From Brevibacillus antibioticus (lineage in GTDB: Bacteria; Bacillota; Bacilli; Brevibacillales; Brevibacillaceae), in assembly GCF_005217615.1 (NCBI RefSeq), contig NZ_SZNK01000001.1:2816501-2880500 (forward strand): DNA of 64,000 nt, written 5' to 3'. Below the pieces are notes generated by a model that saw nothing but the letters and a program-made list of their open reading frames with translations, did no database searches and was not told where the DNA came from. Position numbers and translations under genes: made by a program. Of the stretch, positions 39,561 through 48,965 are shown in pieces. How positions within the stretch are numbered: position 1 is the first letter of the stretch; the number at the start of each line of letters is the position of its first letter.

Positions 39561-40031
39561 CTATTCAAATAAAGCCATCATCTCTTCGTCTTCTCTCTCA
39601 CGGGCTATATCGTATGGCGTTTGCCCCGCCATGTTCTTTTTGTTAGGATTCGCACCTTTAGCTAGTAGCAACTCTACCACATCCACACGCTCCTCTCCAT
39701 CCGCTACCTGTGTGTGCAGCGGGGTACTTCCATCATGAGCGTTGGCATGTATGTCTGCACCGTGCGCGATGAGCACCTCTGCAATCTCTGGATAGAGCGT
39801 GATATGCAACGGGGTAATCCCCTCATCGTTTTTCGCATGAACCTCCGCACCCTGTGCGACCAAATACGCAATGAGATCAACATCGTCCGTCATCACAGCG
39901 CCATGCAGGACGGAAAACTCATACTCATCCTTTTCATGCAGCAATTCCGGCTGTTTCGTGACGATCTTTTTTACGAGCTCAATGTCTCCCAGTTCAGCCG
40001 CATCATATAAATCTGCGAAATGGTAAGCCAT
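39561..40031 (-). CDS. Ankyrin repeat protein
   Basis: 156 residues from ATG 40031 (AGGAGA upstream). Four ankyrin repeats: DLYDAAELGDIELVKKIVTK, SVLHGAVMTDDVDLIAYLVA, TPLHITLYPEIAEVLIAHGA, TPLHTQVADGEERVDVVELL and GANPNKKNMAGQTPYDIARE. Short ankyrin proteins are frequent members of polymorphic-toxin immunity clusters. Third gene after SMI1 and Imm22, so probably an immunity protein. Confidence 0.85.
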   Translation of the reverse strand: MAYHFADLYDAAELGDIELVKKIVTKQPELLHEKDEYEFSVLHGAVMTDDVDLIAYLVAQGAEVHAKNDEGITPLHITLYPEIAEVLIAHGADIHANAHDGSTPLHTQVADGEERVDVVELLLAKGANPNKKNMAGQTPYDIAREREDEEMMALFE

Positions 40032-40068
40032 ATCTGTCTCTCCTATCTTCTGTATTCCTCCCTGCTCC

Positions 40069-40497
40069 TTACCGCTCCTCTGTTTCAAATACAAGTTTGG
40101 CGAGCAGGACCAGCGGTGAATCTTTTTCTTGCCCACCCTCAGTGAGATCGAACAATTTTTCGTTAATCGGACCGTACCGCGATTCATTGCCATACAGCAG
40201 AATCACATGTGGGTACTTGCCAATTTCCTCTGTTAGCTTTTTCGGCCATTCTTTTCTATCGAGTGTGGCATTCATCGCATATTCGTTTTCCAAATACGTG
40301 AGAAAGTCCGCTCTGGCCTCTGCATCCTGTACCCCATGCACTTCAAAATAGTCCTCGTCTACCCATTCAAGACCCGATGCTGTTAAAAAACCAGAAGGTA
40401 TCACTTCCCCGTCCTCATCGTAAACCGGAGTCAGAAAATCCGCTAGCTCATCAGAAGACTGCAAGGTTGTTCCCCATACGGTTACCACATTTCTCAT
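40069..40497 (-). CDS. Immunity protein 22-like (Imm22) protein
   Basis: 142 residues. It opens NVVTVWGTTLQSSDELADFL then YDEDGEVIPSGFLTASGLEW and DEDYFEVHG, matching the Imm22 family (V-x-x-W-x-G, Y-x-E-D-G, S-x-F, W-x-D-E-D). Family membership from pattern only. 17 nt downstream of the SMI1 gene; likely protects against a contact-dependent toxin not found here. Confidence 0.6.
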   Translation of the reverse strand: MRNVVTVWGTTLQSSDELADFLTPVYDEDGEVIPSGFLTASGLEWVDEDYFEVHGVQDAEARADFLTYLENEYAMNATLDRKEWPKKLTEEIGKYPHVILLYGNESRYGPINEKLFDLTEGGQEKDSPLVLLAKLVFETEER

Positions 40498-40513
40498 TGT
40501 CTTTCCCCCTCGT

Positions 40514-41839
40514 CTAATGCTTTGCTGTTTCCAAGGACGAGCGAATACGATCTACACGCTCCTTTTCCTTACGCAGAATGGCTTTCTCGTACGCTAGCTC
40601 CAACAACCGATTGATTTCTTGCCAATTCGCTTCACCGGAAGGCGACTCACCACTTGTCAGCATTTTCCCCCAAGCACTTAATGCAATCTGCCGCTGTGCT
40701 TCATTTCCGTCCAGCCAACGAATCAGATCATTCCATTGTGGACGTGACACCGCGAATAGCTCATCCCAGCCTTCAATTGGGTACGCCACATGCGGTTCCA
40801 TCCACAAAATGACTTCACGGGATCGAAAGTGATGTAAATGACTGTTGGCAGTATATCCTACCAGACATTCTTTTCTGGCAACGACTTCGTCCATTTCAGC
40901 CAAAACTCGCTGTAAGCCCTCTTCCTCCGGCAAACAAGCTGCCGTTACATATGCACGGAGGCTTGAGCCTATCCGTTGATAATGTGGCCCGGACTCCCAT
41001 AGCGAGCGTACCCAGTTCTCTGCCTTATTACCTACTGTCTCGACAATGAGCTGGCACCAAAGTAGCAGATTGCTTGATGACGTTTCCTGCTCAATTTGCG
41101 CCACCCATTTATGCAAAACCGGCTCCCAATCGTACTGAGTAAATGCCTCTTGAATACGTGAATCTCCTGCACCATGCATTTTCGCAAACAAGACGAGCTT
41201 CTCGAAATCTTGCGTTGCCTCTTCAAAGGTTAGCGTCCGATAGGTTTGCAGCCATTCTTTCCACTCTTGTGCGACTTGCCCCTCGACATCGAGCCCATCT
41301 GCACCAGCGAGTGCTTCATAATTCCAGCACTCTGCCCCAATACAGCCCAGCTCCGTGACTCGCTCTACGAACTCTGTGAAGCTTTTGCCGAGTAATAGGA
41401 ATTCGTCTGTCTCATGCCCCCAAGAATAGACCGGGGGGTCATCCACGCCTGTCGACAAATCGATGAGCAGCATGTCGCCATTCCCGCCGACGTGAAAACA
41501 GAGATACCTTTTCTCGTCCTCACTCTCTTCTTCCCCGCCAAAATACGGCCACTCAAATGCATCCAATGACCATCCCAAATCCCCACTGAGCGAAAAAGGG
41601 TCTAACGCTCGAGATGGCAACGACCAATTTATTTGAACCTGACTGCTGCCCAATAGTAAAATAGTCCGGATCGTCGCGGGAAAGCTGATCCCGAGACTTT
41701 CCTCTCTTCTTTCGATTTCTTCCATCGCTGCTGGAGGTTCTATGGTGAGCGGCCAAACCTGAGCACCTTGTTTCTCCATATCATGCATAAGTAATTTCCA
41801 CGCTTCAAACCACTTTTCCATTCGATGCTGCATTGGCAT
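40514..41839 (-). CDS. SMI1/KNR4 family protein (SUKH superfamily)
   Basis: 441 residues, longer than a single SUKH domain. The N-terminal 180 residues carry it: IERREESLGISFPATIRTIL, YLCFHVGGNGDMLLIDLSTG, PPVYSWGHETDEFLLLGKSF then TEFVERV. The remainder is helical and may be a repeat module (QDFEKLVLFAKMHGAGDSRI). SUKH proteins are immunity proteins for diverse nuclease toxins. Starts an operon with Imm22 and ankyrin genes. Confidence 0.8.
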   Translation of the reverse strand: MPMQHRMEKWFEAWKLLMHDMEKQGAQVWPLTIEPPAAMEEIERREESLGISFPATIRTILLLGSSQVQINWSLPSRALDPFSLSGDLGWSLDAFEWPYFGGEEESEDEKRYLCFHVGGNGDMLLIDLSTGVDDPPVYSWGHETDEFLLLGKSFTEFVERVTELGCIGAECWNYEALAGADGLDVEGQVAQEWKEWLQTYRTLTFEEATQDFEKLVLFAKMHGAGDSRIQEAFTQYDWEPVLHKWVAQIEQETSSSNLLLWCQLIVETVGNKAENWVRSLWESGPHYQRIGSSLRAYVTAACLPEEEGLQRVLAEMDEVVARKECLVGYTANSHLHHFRSREVILWMEPHVAYPIEGWDELFAVSRPQWNDLIRWLDGNEAQRQIALSAWGKMLTSGESPSGEANWQEINRLLELAYEKAILRKEKERVDRIRSSLETAKH

Positions 41840-42023
41840 AACGACCTCTCTCGTCTGTCGTTTTCTATCTTACGAATTCTATATCTATTTTCTTTATCTA
41901 AAATTCGATTTCATATCCTACTAAAGGACCAATTATATCCATTTTTTTCATGGTAAAATTATCTACAAAGTCTCTATTTTTACCGATATTAGTAGAAACA
42001 ACACAGAAATGAGGACCTAGCTA

Positions 42024-43724
42024 ATGACCACCATTGGAATTGATTTGGGCACGACGAACAGTCTGGTGGCCTACTGGACTGAGAATGGACCGGTGCTCAT
42101 TCCAAACGCGCTCGGAGAAACACTGACTCCTTCTGTAGTCAGCGTCGATGAGAACGGCGAGATCTTGATTGGAAAAATCGCCAGAGAGCGCCTCTTAACA
42201 CACCCAGATCGTACTGCTTCTACCTTCAAACGGTTTATGGGGACAGAAAAAAGGTACCAACTTGGGGGATATTCCCTTTCTGCTGAAGACCTTTCCTCCT
42301 TTGTGATTAAATCTTTGAAGGCGGATGCAGAGGCTCATTTCGGGCACCCCGTTCACGAAGCGGTTATCAGTGTGCCTGCCTATTTCAACGACACACAACG
42401 CAAAGCAACCAAGCGAGCAGCAGAGCTTGCTGGACTGAAAGTAGAGCGTTTGATCAGCGAACCGACTGCCGCCGCGATCTCATATGGGCTCCATCAGGAG
42501 GAATCCGAGACACAATTCCTCGTATTCGACTTAGGAGGCGGTACGTTTGACGTTTCTATTTTGGAAATGTTCGAAGGTGTGATGGAGGTAAAATCAATCG
42601 CTGGAGACAACTTTTTGGGCGGCGAAGACTTTACCGATCTGATTGCCTCTTATTTTATAGAAGCCCATCGACTCGATATCGACACACTGGACAGCAAAAC
42701 GCGTTCGTCCATCCACAAACAAGCTGAGTTGTGCAAGCGCGCCTTGTTTTCCGAGCAAGAAGGGAAAATGAGTGTCAATATTCAAGGAGAGCTGGTTGAA
42801 ACAACTCTCAGCCGGAATCAGATGGAAGAGCTCGCGTTTCCTCTGCTGCAACGACTGCGTCAGCCGATCGAGCGTGCTTTGCGAGACGCATCCATCTCAC
42901 CTCGGGACCTAGACGCCATCGTGCTTATTGGCGGTGCGACGCGGATGCCGCTTATCAAATCCATCGTAAGCAAAATATTTGGGCGACTGCCCTATTCCCA
43001 TATTAATCCCGATGAGGCCGTTGCATTGGGAACAGCGATACAAGCAGCACTCAAGGAACGCAACGAGGCGTTAAACGAGCTTGTATTAACAGATGTTTGC
43101 CCATACACACTCGGTACGGGTATTGTTCAAACCATGGCAAACGGCAAACACGAGGATGGCTACTTTTTTCCGATCATCGAGCGCAATACACCAATCCCGG
43201 TCAGCCGGGTAGAACGGCTGTACACCGTTCACGATAATCAACGCTCCATTCTCGTTGACGTCTATCAAGGCGAAAGCCGACGCGTCGAACATAACCTCAA
43301 GCTTGGCGAACTGAATATAAAAGTTCCCCCTGCCCAAAAGGGCGAGGAGTCTATCGATGTTCGTTATACATATGACATCAACGGGATTCTTGAAGTCGAA
43401 GTGACTGTCGTATCTACAGGCGTCAAAACCAAGGCCGTCATCGAAAAAAATCCGGGCAGCCTTTCAAAAGAGGAAATTGAGGAGCGTTTTCAAGCTCTTC
43501 AAAACATAAAGATCCACCCCAGAGAACGAACCGAAAATCGATTGCTTCTGGCAAAAGGCGAGCGTATGTACGAGGAAGCGTTGGGCGAAAACCGGATGAT
43601 CATTGCGAATTGCTTACGCCGCTTCGAAAGTGTCCTGACCACCCAAAATGAAAGAGACATCGCCAAAGCAGCAGAAGAATTGAAGCAGCAGCTGGACATG
43701 TTTGAAGGGTGGAATGAGTATTAA
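42024..43724 (+). CDS. hscC: Hsp70-family chaperone HscC-like
   Basis: 566 residues. ATPase motifs: TIGIDLGTTNSLVAYWTENG, VSVPAYFNDTQRKATKRAAE-type phosphate loop, ISEPTAAAISYGL, FDLGGGTFDVSILEMFEGVM and VLIGGATRMPLI. A shorter substrate domain (DVCPYTLGTGIVQTMANGKH, ERNTPIPVSRV) ends well short of full DnaK (about 610), as in E. coli HscC. Neighbours support this: a J-domain protein whose ATG overlaps the stop (TAATG) and a DUF1266 protein, the partners of hscC in E. coli (djlB/djlC, ybeR). Confidence 0.88.
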   Translation: MTTIGIDLGTTNSLVAYWTENGPVLIPNALGETLTPSVVSVDENGEILIGKIARERLLTHPDRTASTFKRFMGTEKRYQLGGYSLSAEDLSSFVIKSLKADAEAHFGHPVHEAVISVPAYFNDTQRKATKRAAELAGLKVERLISEPTAAAISYGLHQEESETQFLVFDLGGGTFDVSILEMFEGVMEVKSIAGDNFLGGEDFTDLIASYFIEAHRLDIDTLDSKTRSSIHKQAELCKRALFSEQEGKMSVNIQGELVETTLSRNQMEELAFPLLQRLRQPIERALRDASISPRDLDAIVLIGGATRMPLIKSIVSKIFGRLPYSHINPDEAVALGTAIQAALKERNEALNELVLTDVCPYTLGTGIVQTMANGKHEDGYFFPIIERNTPIPVSRVERLYTVHDNQRSILVDVYQGESRRVEHNLKLGELNIKVPPAQKGEESIDVRYTYDINGILEVEVTVVSTGVKTKAVIEKNPGSLSKEEIEERFQALQNIKIHPRERTENRLLLAKGERMYEEALGENRMIIANCLRRFESVLTTQNERDIAKAAEELKQQLDMFEGWNEY

Positions 43725-45610
43725 TGGGGATTTGGGAGATTCTCGGGATTGAACCGACGGACAATCCTGCCCAGATAAAAAAGGCTTATGCCAAAAAGTT
43801 GAAGGTGCATAATCCGGAAGTTGATCCTGAAGGCTTTCAGCGATTGCGAGAGGCATATGACCTCGCCCTGAAGTTCATACGCAATGACAAGCGGAATCCT
43901 GAAGAAAGACAGCTGGATGGTGAGGAGAATCATGAAACGCAAGAAGTAGTCTCTCATGAAGAAATCTCGATTCCCAAGCGGTACGATTTCACGAAGAACC
44001 ACGATCATTCCGAACGCTCCATGAACCCCGATGACATGGTGGAGCGTTTTTTCCGCCGTACGCAAGAGTTGTACGACAACTATCACGAACGTATCCAGGT
44101 TGAAAACTGGCGTGAGTTGCTGAATGACGAAGCCATGTGGAATGTCGGCTGCCATCAACTCATCGATACGCAATTTCTCCACTTTTTAGAAGAACACTAT
44201 CACTTGCCTCATGAAGTGTGGAAGCTGCTCGACTCCCATTTTCAATGGCAGGAGAATTCAGAAAAACTCGCAAGCCAGCTCTCAGGACGTTTTGTCGCTT
44301 ACCTGAACGGCCAGCTCAATCAGACCTTCACGCTGCGGTACCACTCTTTTGAGAATCGCGATGACTTGGTTATTGAAGCGTTTCTAGAATGGCGCAGCGA
44401 TGCGTTATTTGCCCTCATGGAAAATGATTGGGAAACGGCTCAGGGCTATTTGGCAAAAGCCCATGCTCTGTACGCTCTTGACCCCGATTTGATCCGCTTA
44501 CAGGGCGAATATTTTTTACGAACGGGAAATAAGAATCGTGCATTTCATACCTTTGATCAATTGATACGTCTTGATCCAGATAACATCGATGCGTATTTGT
44601 ATCGTGCCCGACTATTCCTCGAAAAAGGAGAGGCCGCCGATGCGATCAAAGATTGCGAGGAAATCCTCACTCGGATGCCAGAACTGTGGGACGCTCGTAG
44701 CTTGCTAGGGAAAGGCTATCTTCAGCTGGGCCAATGGGAGAAGGCTCAAGAGGTTTTTCAGGAGATGCTTTCGCATAATCCCTCCGATATCGACGCGAAG
44801 ATATGCCTGACGCAAATACAATCACCGTTTGACAGGGTGATTGAAGCAACTGCGAACAAGCAAGCCAAAGCCACTAGGAGAAAAAACTTGCAAACACTCG
44901 GGCTTCCTGGCAGGCTAGCAAGGTTCAAGCAATTTTTTTCCATCTATACGAGACGTAACATTTGGACGATTATTTTCCTCCTTCTGCTCCATTACGCTAT
45001 GTTTGCTGTTGTATCCATGAAGCTAGAGATGACTTCGGAGCAGATGTTTGACTCCTTGGTCAATAAATACAAGCCTGTCCAAATTAAGACAATGGACGAG
45101 TTGAAACAAACTCCGCTTGGCTACCAGGTGGAATTTACATTGACCAAAGCTTCTTATATCAATATGCTCCGCGTCTATGACAAAGAGAAGTATCCCGAGC
45201 CAAAAGCCGAATTCATTCCTGCTGCCAAAGCCGAAGAGCGAGATCTGTTGAACTCTGACACCGGCTATGTAAATGTGGGTTATCTGGATCAACAAGCGAT
45301 CATTGTTATTACAGACTACGACTATGCCAAAGAAATTCACGACAAACATTCCATTACGATGCGAGGAACGCTCAAGGCGATACCGGATGGCGAGATGTTG
45401 CCTAGCATTGTGAATGCTTTGGAAAAACGCAAGCATCCCTACCAGTCGATTCTCGTGACTGATACGTTTATCAATGCCAAGCCTGACTTGGAGGAAAAAG
45501 GATGGACAGGATCATGGCTTTTGGGCATTCTCGCGATGATTTCCATGTTGTATTACATCCGCATCATTCGTGAGTTTCCCAAAACTCGCAAAGCATTGAC
45601 ATTCCACTAA
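43724..45610 (+). CDS. J-domain co-chaperone with TPR-like repeats and membrane anchor (DjlB/DjlC-like)
   Basis: 628 residues. Residues 1-50 are a J-like domain, IWEILGIEPTDNPAQIKKAY, but the loop reads HNPEVDPEGFQRLREAYD in place of a clean HPD. The middle (about 230-360) has TPR-like repeats (ALYALDPDLIRLQGEYFLRT, AFHTFDQLIRLDPDNIDAYL, KAQEVFQEMLSHNPSDIDAK). A membrane helix lies near 410-430 (IWTIIFLLLLHYAMFAVVSM), an extracytoplasmic domain follows, and a second helix is near the C-terminus. It should recruit HscC to the membrane. Translationally coupled to hscC. Confidence 0.78.
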   Translation: MGIWEILGIEPTDNPAQIKKAYAKKLKVHNPEVDPEGFQRLREAYDLALKFIRNDKRNPEERQLDGEENHETQEVVSHEEISIPKRYDFTKNHDHSERSMNPDDMVERFFRRTQELYDNYHERIQVENWRELLNDEAMWNVGCHQLIDTQFLHFLEEHYHLPHEVWKLLDSHFQWQENSEKLASQLSGRFVAYLNGQLNQTFTLRYHSFENRDDLVIEAFLEWRSDALFALMENDWETAQGYLAKAHALYALDPDLIRLQGEYFLRTGNKNRAFHTFDQLIRLDPDNIDAYLYRARLFLEKGEAADAIKDCEEILTRMPELWDARSLLGKGYLQLGQWEKAQEVFQEMLSHNPSDIDAKICLTQIQSPFDRVIEATANKQAKATRRKNLQTLGLPGRLARFKQFFSIYTRRNIWTIIFLLLLHYAMFAVVSMKLEMTSEQMFDSLVNKYKPVQIKTMDELKQTPLGYQVEFTLTKASYINMLRVYDKEKYPEPKAEFIPAAKAEERDLLNSDTGYVNVGYLDQQAIIVITDYDYAKEIHDKHSITMRGTLKAIPDGEMLPSIVNALEKRKHPYQSILVTDTFINAKPDLEEKGWTGSWLLGILAMISMLYYIRIIREFPKTRKALTFH

Positions 45611-45630
45611 AGGAGGCAGGGAGGACTACC

Positions 45631-46350
45631 ATGACAAAAGAAGCAGAAAACGAAAAAGAGATCGACCCAAAGTTAAGCCGCTACTTGCATGCTCTCTCCT
45701 CTGTTTGCCTAAATCAGAAGCGGCTCGCGTATTATTTGGCCATCCATGAATACAACCGCCTGCGCGATACATTTTTGCGCCTTCGTATTGATAACAGATG
45801 GGATACAGGGGATGCCACGAAAACGAAAGAGCGCTTGACTTGGTTTTTTGAGCATGGGCGAAGAACGGAATTTGATCAGCATCGCCACGTATTATCTTCG
45901 CTCGGCGCTACCAATCGTTCCAACTACATCGCGTCCTTAAAAAAAGGCGATATGGAGTCAGCCCGGCAGTTGGTCGTGTACGCGTACATGAACAGACTCC
46001 CACATGCCGGTATTGCCGCCTTTGATTACGCCTGGTATCTCATTATTTGCAAAGCAGGCGCCCAACAGTCCTATCTTCCCAAGGCAGAAGCCGTAGAAGG
46101 CATGCTGGACGTAGCCAAGCGAATCCAACTCGCTTATTCGAGCTGGGAAGAGTATTTATTTGCCTATGCGTGCGGCAATCTTTACGACGAAGCAGGTGCG
46201 TCTAAAAATACCAGTAAAGCTACTGAAGCTCATATTTTGAAACTCTTGACGGGTAAGTACAGTCCGATCCGTGAATTTGACTGGAAGTTTGATCTTACAC
46301 CTTACCTGCCCTCATCCCATGTAGAAACCCTCCCTTCTTTTAGCAGCTAA
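45631..46350 (+). CDS. DUF1266 domain protein
   Basis: 239 residues after AAAGGAGGCAGGGAGGAC. It reads LHALSSVCLNQKRLAYYLAI then LTWFFEHGRRTEFDQHRHVL, AGIAAFDYAWYLIICKAGAQ, YLPKAEAVEGMLDVAKRIQL and SWEEYLFAYACGNLY. A-F-D-x-x-x-Y-L-x-x-x-x-x-x-G and S-W-x-E-Y-x-x-x-Y-x-x-G are DUF1266 features. In E. coli DUF1266 occurs in YbeR and DjlB next to hscC, so this is the third part of an HscC module. 20 nt after the J-domain gene. Confidence 0.78.
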   Translation: MTKEAENEKEIDPKLSRYLHALSSVCLNQKRLAYYLAIHEYNRLRDTFLRLRIDNRWDTGDATKTKERLTWFFEHGRRTEFDQHRHVLSSLGATNRSNYIASLKKGDMESARQLVVYAYMNRLPHAGIAAFDYAWYLIICKAGAQQSYLPKAEAVEGMLDVAKRIQLAYSSWEEYLFAYACGNLYDEAGASKNTSKATEAHILKLLTGKYSPIREFDWKFDLTPYLPSSHVETLPSFSS

Positions 46351-46356
46351 GCTTTC

Positions 46357-46414
46357 AAAAAAACGTTTCCCTCGGACTTCTTGCGCTTTGTCCAACGGGA
46401 AACGTTTTTTTGTA
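46357..46414 (+). terminator. Intrinsic terminator of the hscC operon
   Basis: AAAAAACGTTTCCC / GGGAAACGTTTTTTT long hairpin. It also serves the convergent acetyltransferase. Confidence 0.85.
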
Positions 46415-46435
46415 TTAAGCCCAACAGAGGTCTTC

Positions 46436-47002
46436 TTACGCCTTTTCCGCTATGTCCTTCACCATATGGCTCAATTTATGCCCGCTTACGATCACTGTCC
46501 CATCCTCACGATAGCCGAGCGATTCATACAGCTTGCGCGCACGTGGCTTTTCCTCGTCAACGAGCAAAGCGATTCGGTCATGCCCGCGCTGAATCGCTTC
46601 TTTTTCAAAGGCATCCAGCAGAAGTGATCCGATCCCCTTCCCTCTGCATGAGGAATCAACCGCGACAGAATCCAAATAAAATTCGTCATCCTTTGCTTCT
46701 TTTACAAGCGTAATCGTCTCGCCAGTCAAACGTTGGACATGCTCAACGAAGGGGCGATCGAGCACCTCTGTTTGGCTCCCATGGTAAAAGAGCGCCAGTC
46801 CTACCGGTACATCTCCATCCATGGCAATCACCGCGTTTTCGTAACTGAGCCGGTTATTTTCCTTCGCAAAAAACTCCTCCATCATACGAATCGCATCCGC
46901 TGCCTCCGTTGCACCTGTCAACGTATGCGCGATATCTCCAATGGCATCATAAATTAATGGCGCAGCAAAAGCTGCATCTGTGGGTTCCGCTTTGCGTATC
47001 AT
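46436..47002 (-). CDS. GNAT family N-acetyltransferase
   Basis: 188 residues after AAGGAGGAAACAC. It reads IRKAEPTDAAFAAPLIYDAI, VIAMDGDVPVGLALFYHGSQ, FYLDSVAVDSSCRGKGIGSL (acetyl-CoA loop C-R-G-K-G-I-G) and ALLVDEEKPRARKLYESLGY. Full length for the family, substrate unknown. Confidence 0.85.
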   Translation of the reverse strand: MIRKAEPTDAAFAAPLIYDAIGDIAHTLTGATEAADAIRMMEEFFAKENNRLSYENAVIAMDGDVPVGLALFYHGSQTEVLDRPFVEHVQRLTGETITLVKEAKDDEFYLDSVAVDSSCRGKGIGSLLLDAFEKEAIQRGHDRIALLVDEEKPRARKLYESLGYREDGTVIVSGHKLSHMVKDIAEKA

Positions 47003-47141
47003 GTGTTTCCTCCTTGCGTTTCGAGCATCAGCACGACACGACTCTTTTCGTTTCTTTGTCTATCATACACACTTTCATTGTGTCACAATCTGCCAAGCGG
47101 ATCGAGCTTTCCCGACAATCGTTCACAGATCAGCAACAATG

Positions 47142-47173
47142 AAACCGCTCTCATTTTTCAAGAGCGGTTTTCC
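47142..47173. terminator. Intrinsic terminator
   Basis: AACCGCTCT CATTTTTCA AGAGCGGTT then TTCC on the plus strand and TTTCATTG on the minus strand, after the HD-GYP gene. Confidence 0.6.
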
Positions 47174-47192
47174 CTCTATCACATCGACTTTC

Positions 47193-48257
47193 TTATCCTA
47201 TCATTTTTTCAATCGTCAGCTTGCGATCATGCCGCAAATCGAGGAATTCACCCATCCTTCTTACCAACGGACGCATCGGTTCATCTTGATGAATAAGAAT
47301 GACTTCGACTTCTTCCCCGCTACTCAACCTCGCCTTCGCGCCTACGTATAGCAAGGCAATGTAGCGGACAAAGTGCGCAACGATCTCCACGTTCAATGTT
47401 CCGTTACAGGCTTCCTTCCACAGGAGCTGTGCCGCCTCAAATGGGGACGACCTCCCTCTGTACACCCGATCAGAACAGATCGCATCAAACATATCGGCAA
47501 CAGCGAGCACCTGACATTCGATTGGAATGCTATCGCCTTTTCTTTGCTCCGGATAGCCAGAACCATCGAGTCGCTCGTGATGCAGCAAGGCACACAATGC
47601 CAACAGCTCAGACCCACCCTTCATCTCACGGATCATTTCGTAGCCGAAGACGGTATGCTTCTTCATGATTGCAAATTCTTCTTCACTTAGCTTGCCTGGC
47701 TTAAGCAATATTTCCTTGGGTACCCTCATTTTCCCAATGTCATGCAAAAATCCGGCTGTCCCCATGAATGCTACTCGCTCCTCATCCCATTTCATCAAGC
47801 GAGCAATGAGCGAACAGAGTATGCCTACATTTAATGAATGTCGGTATGTATAGCTGTCTGCCCCTTCCAGTACGTACAAGTTCCGGAACAATCCCAAATG
47901 CTTCGACGATTTTTCTGCTACATCAAAAAAGATATTGGAAAAATGATCAAGACTCGGTGTCTCGCCAACTGTCAGTTCATTGAAGAGTAGTCTCGTTTTG
48001 TCAAGAGCTTGTACATAAGCAGCAACGGTCTCAGAATCTGCCTCTAGCTGGAATAGTTGAGAAGTAACTTCCTCACCAGTTCCCTCTGTAAGACTCTGTA
48101 TGATGTCAACCTCACGGACTCGTTGCTTCTGTAATAGGATCACATGGGCAGGTGTGATCGTCGTATTTTGTCCCAGCAGCAATATTCCTTGTTCGGTGTA
48201 CAAATCAGCCGCTAATACTTGCCCAATCAGTGAGAGATCAACAGGTGCCAAAGGCAT
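47193..48257 (-). CDS. HD-GYP domain phosphodiesterase
   Basis: 354 residues, cytoplasmic. HD-GYP domain in the second half: YRHSLNVGILCSLIARLMKW, AGFLHDIGKMRVPKEILLKP, EEFAIMKKHTVFGYEMIREM, LHHERLDGSGYPEQRKGDSI and AVADMFDAICSDRVYRGRSS, so the H...HD, D-G-x-G-Y-P and K-H elements are all kept. Expected to hydrolyse cyclic-di-GMP. The N-terminal 110 residues are a short non-catalytic region. Divergent from the JAB-domain gene. Confidence 0.88.
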   Translation of the reverse strand: MPLAPVDLSLIGQVLAADLYTEQGILLLGQNTTITPAHVILLQKQRVREVDIIQSLTEGTGEEVTSQLFQLEADSETVAAYVQALDKTRLLFNELTVGETPSLDHFSNIFFDVAEKSSKHLGLFRNLYVLEGADSYTYRHSLNVGILCSLIARLMKWDEERVAFMGTAGFLHDIGKMRVPKEILLKPGKLSEEEFAIMKKHTVFGYEMIREMKGGSELLALCALLHHERLDGSGYPEQRKGDSIPIECQVLAVADMFDAICSDRVYRGRSSPFEAAQLLWKEACNGTLNVEIVAHFVRYIALLYVGAKARLSSGEEVEVILIHQDEPMRPLVRRMGEFLDLRHDRKLTIEKMIG

Positions 48258-48473
48258 ACAATCAACCCTTCCAGTCTCCGTCTTTTTAGAGGTTGTTCAA
48301 AAATCCGACTTTTTGAACTCACACTTTTACTCAAATTATAGAAAGGAAGAGGGTGAGATACAATCTTTTTTTCGACAATTCATAACTTCGCTGGACACCG
48401 GACATTTCACTATTCGCATACATATGATAGCAAGCAAATGTCAGTGGTTTTATCAAGGAGGGACGAACGTCTC

Positions 48474-48965
48474 ATGACGACGCTGTACATCACACCAAAA
48501 GCGTGGAAACAAATTGAGCAGGCCGTACGAAAAAAACCCTCACTGGAAACAGGAGGGGTCATGATGGGATACCCACTTGGTGAGGATAGATGGGTCGTAA
48601 CGTATGCAAGTGAACCAGGCCCAAATGCGATTCACCAGCCACATTCTATTTTTTTCGATGACACACATCTCAATAAGCTCGTACGCAAATTAAGTAGACA
48701 TGGACAGTGGAAATACATTGGTGATTGGCATAGCCATACGGTAAAGCGCCTTTCTCCCAGTAAAGGTGATAAACGAACCATTTGGGCAAAAGCGTCGCAA
48801 TCCATGTACATGTCCTCCTCCCCCCTCATGCTAATCGTCGGGCTTAGTAAAAACAATCAAATAAACGCAAGAGGATTCATCCTCGGAAATACTCTTCGCG
48901 AGGTTGGGAAGATTGAGCTGTATGATCGGCAAGCTCAGCAACAGCTCGGTGAAAAAGCTCCATAG
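48474..48965 (+). CDS. JAB/MPN (JAMM) domain metallopeptidase-like protein
   Basis: 163 residues from ATG 48474 with AAGGAGGGACG upstream. It keeps the full JAMM zinc set: Glu in SLETGGVMMGYPLGEDR, H-x-H in YIGDWHSHTVKRLSPSKGDK with the Ser and Asp following. Bacterial members can cleave ubiquitin-like or sulfur-carrier tails or act in prokaryotic conjugation systems; none of those partners is adjacent. Its last 89 nt overlap the end of the convergent PBP gene. Confidence 0.8.
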   Translation: MTTLYITPKAWKQIEQAVRKKPSLETGGVMMGYPLGEDRWVVTYASEPGPNAIHQPHSIFFDDTHLNKLVRKLSRHGQWKYIGDWHSHTVKRLSPSKGDKRTIWAKASQSMYMSSSPLMLIVGLSKNNQINARGFILGNTLREVGKIELYDRQAQQQLGEKAP

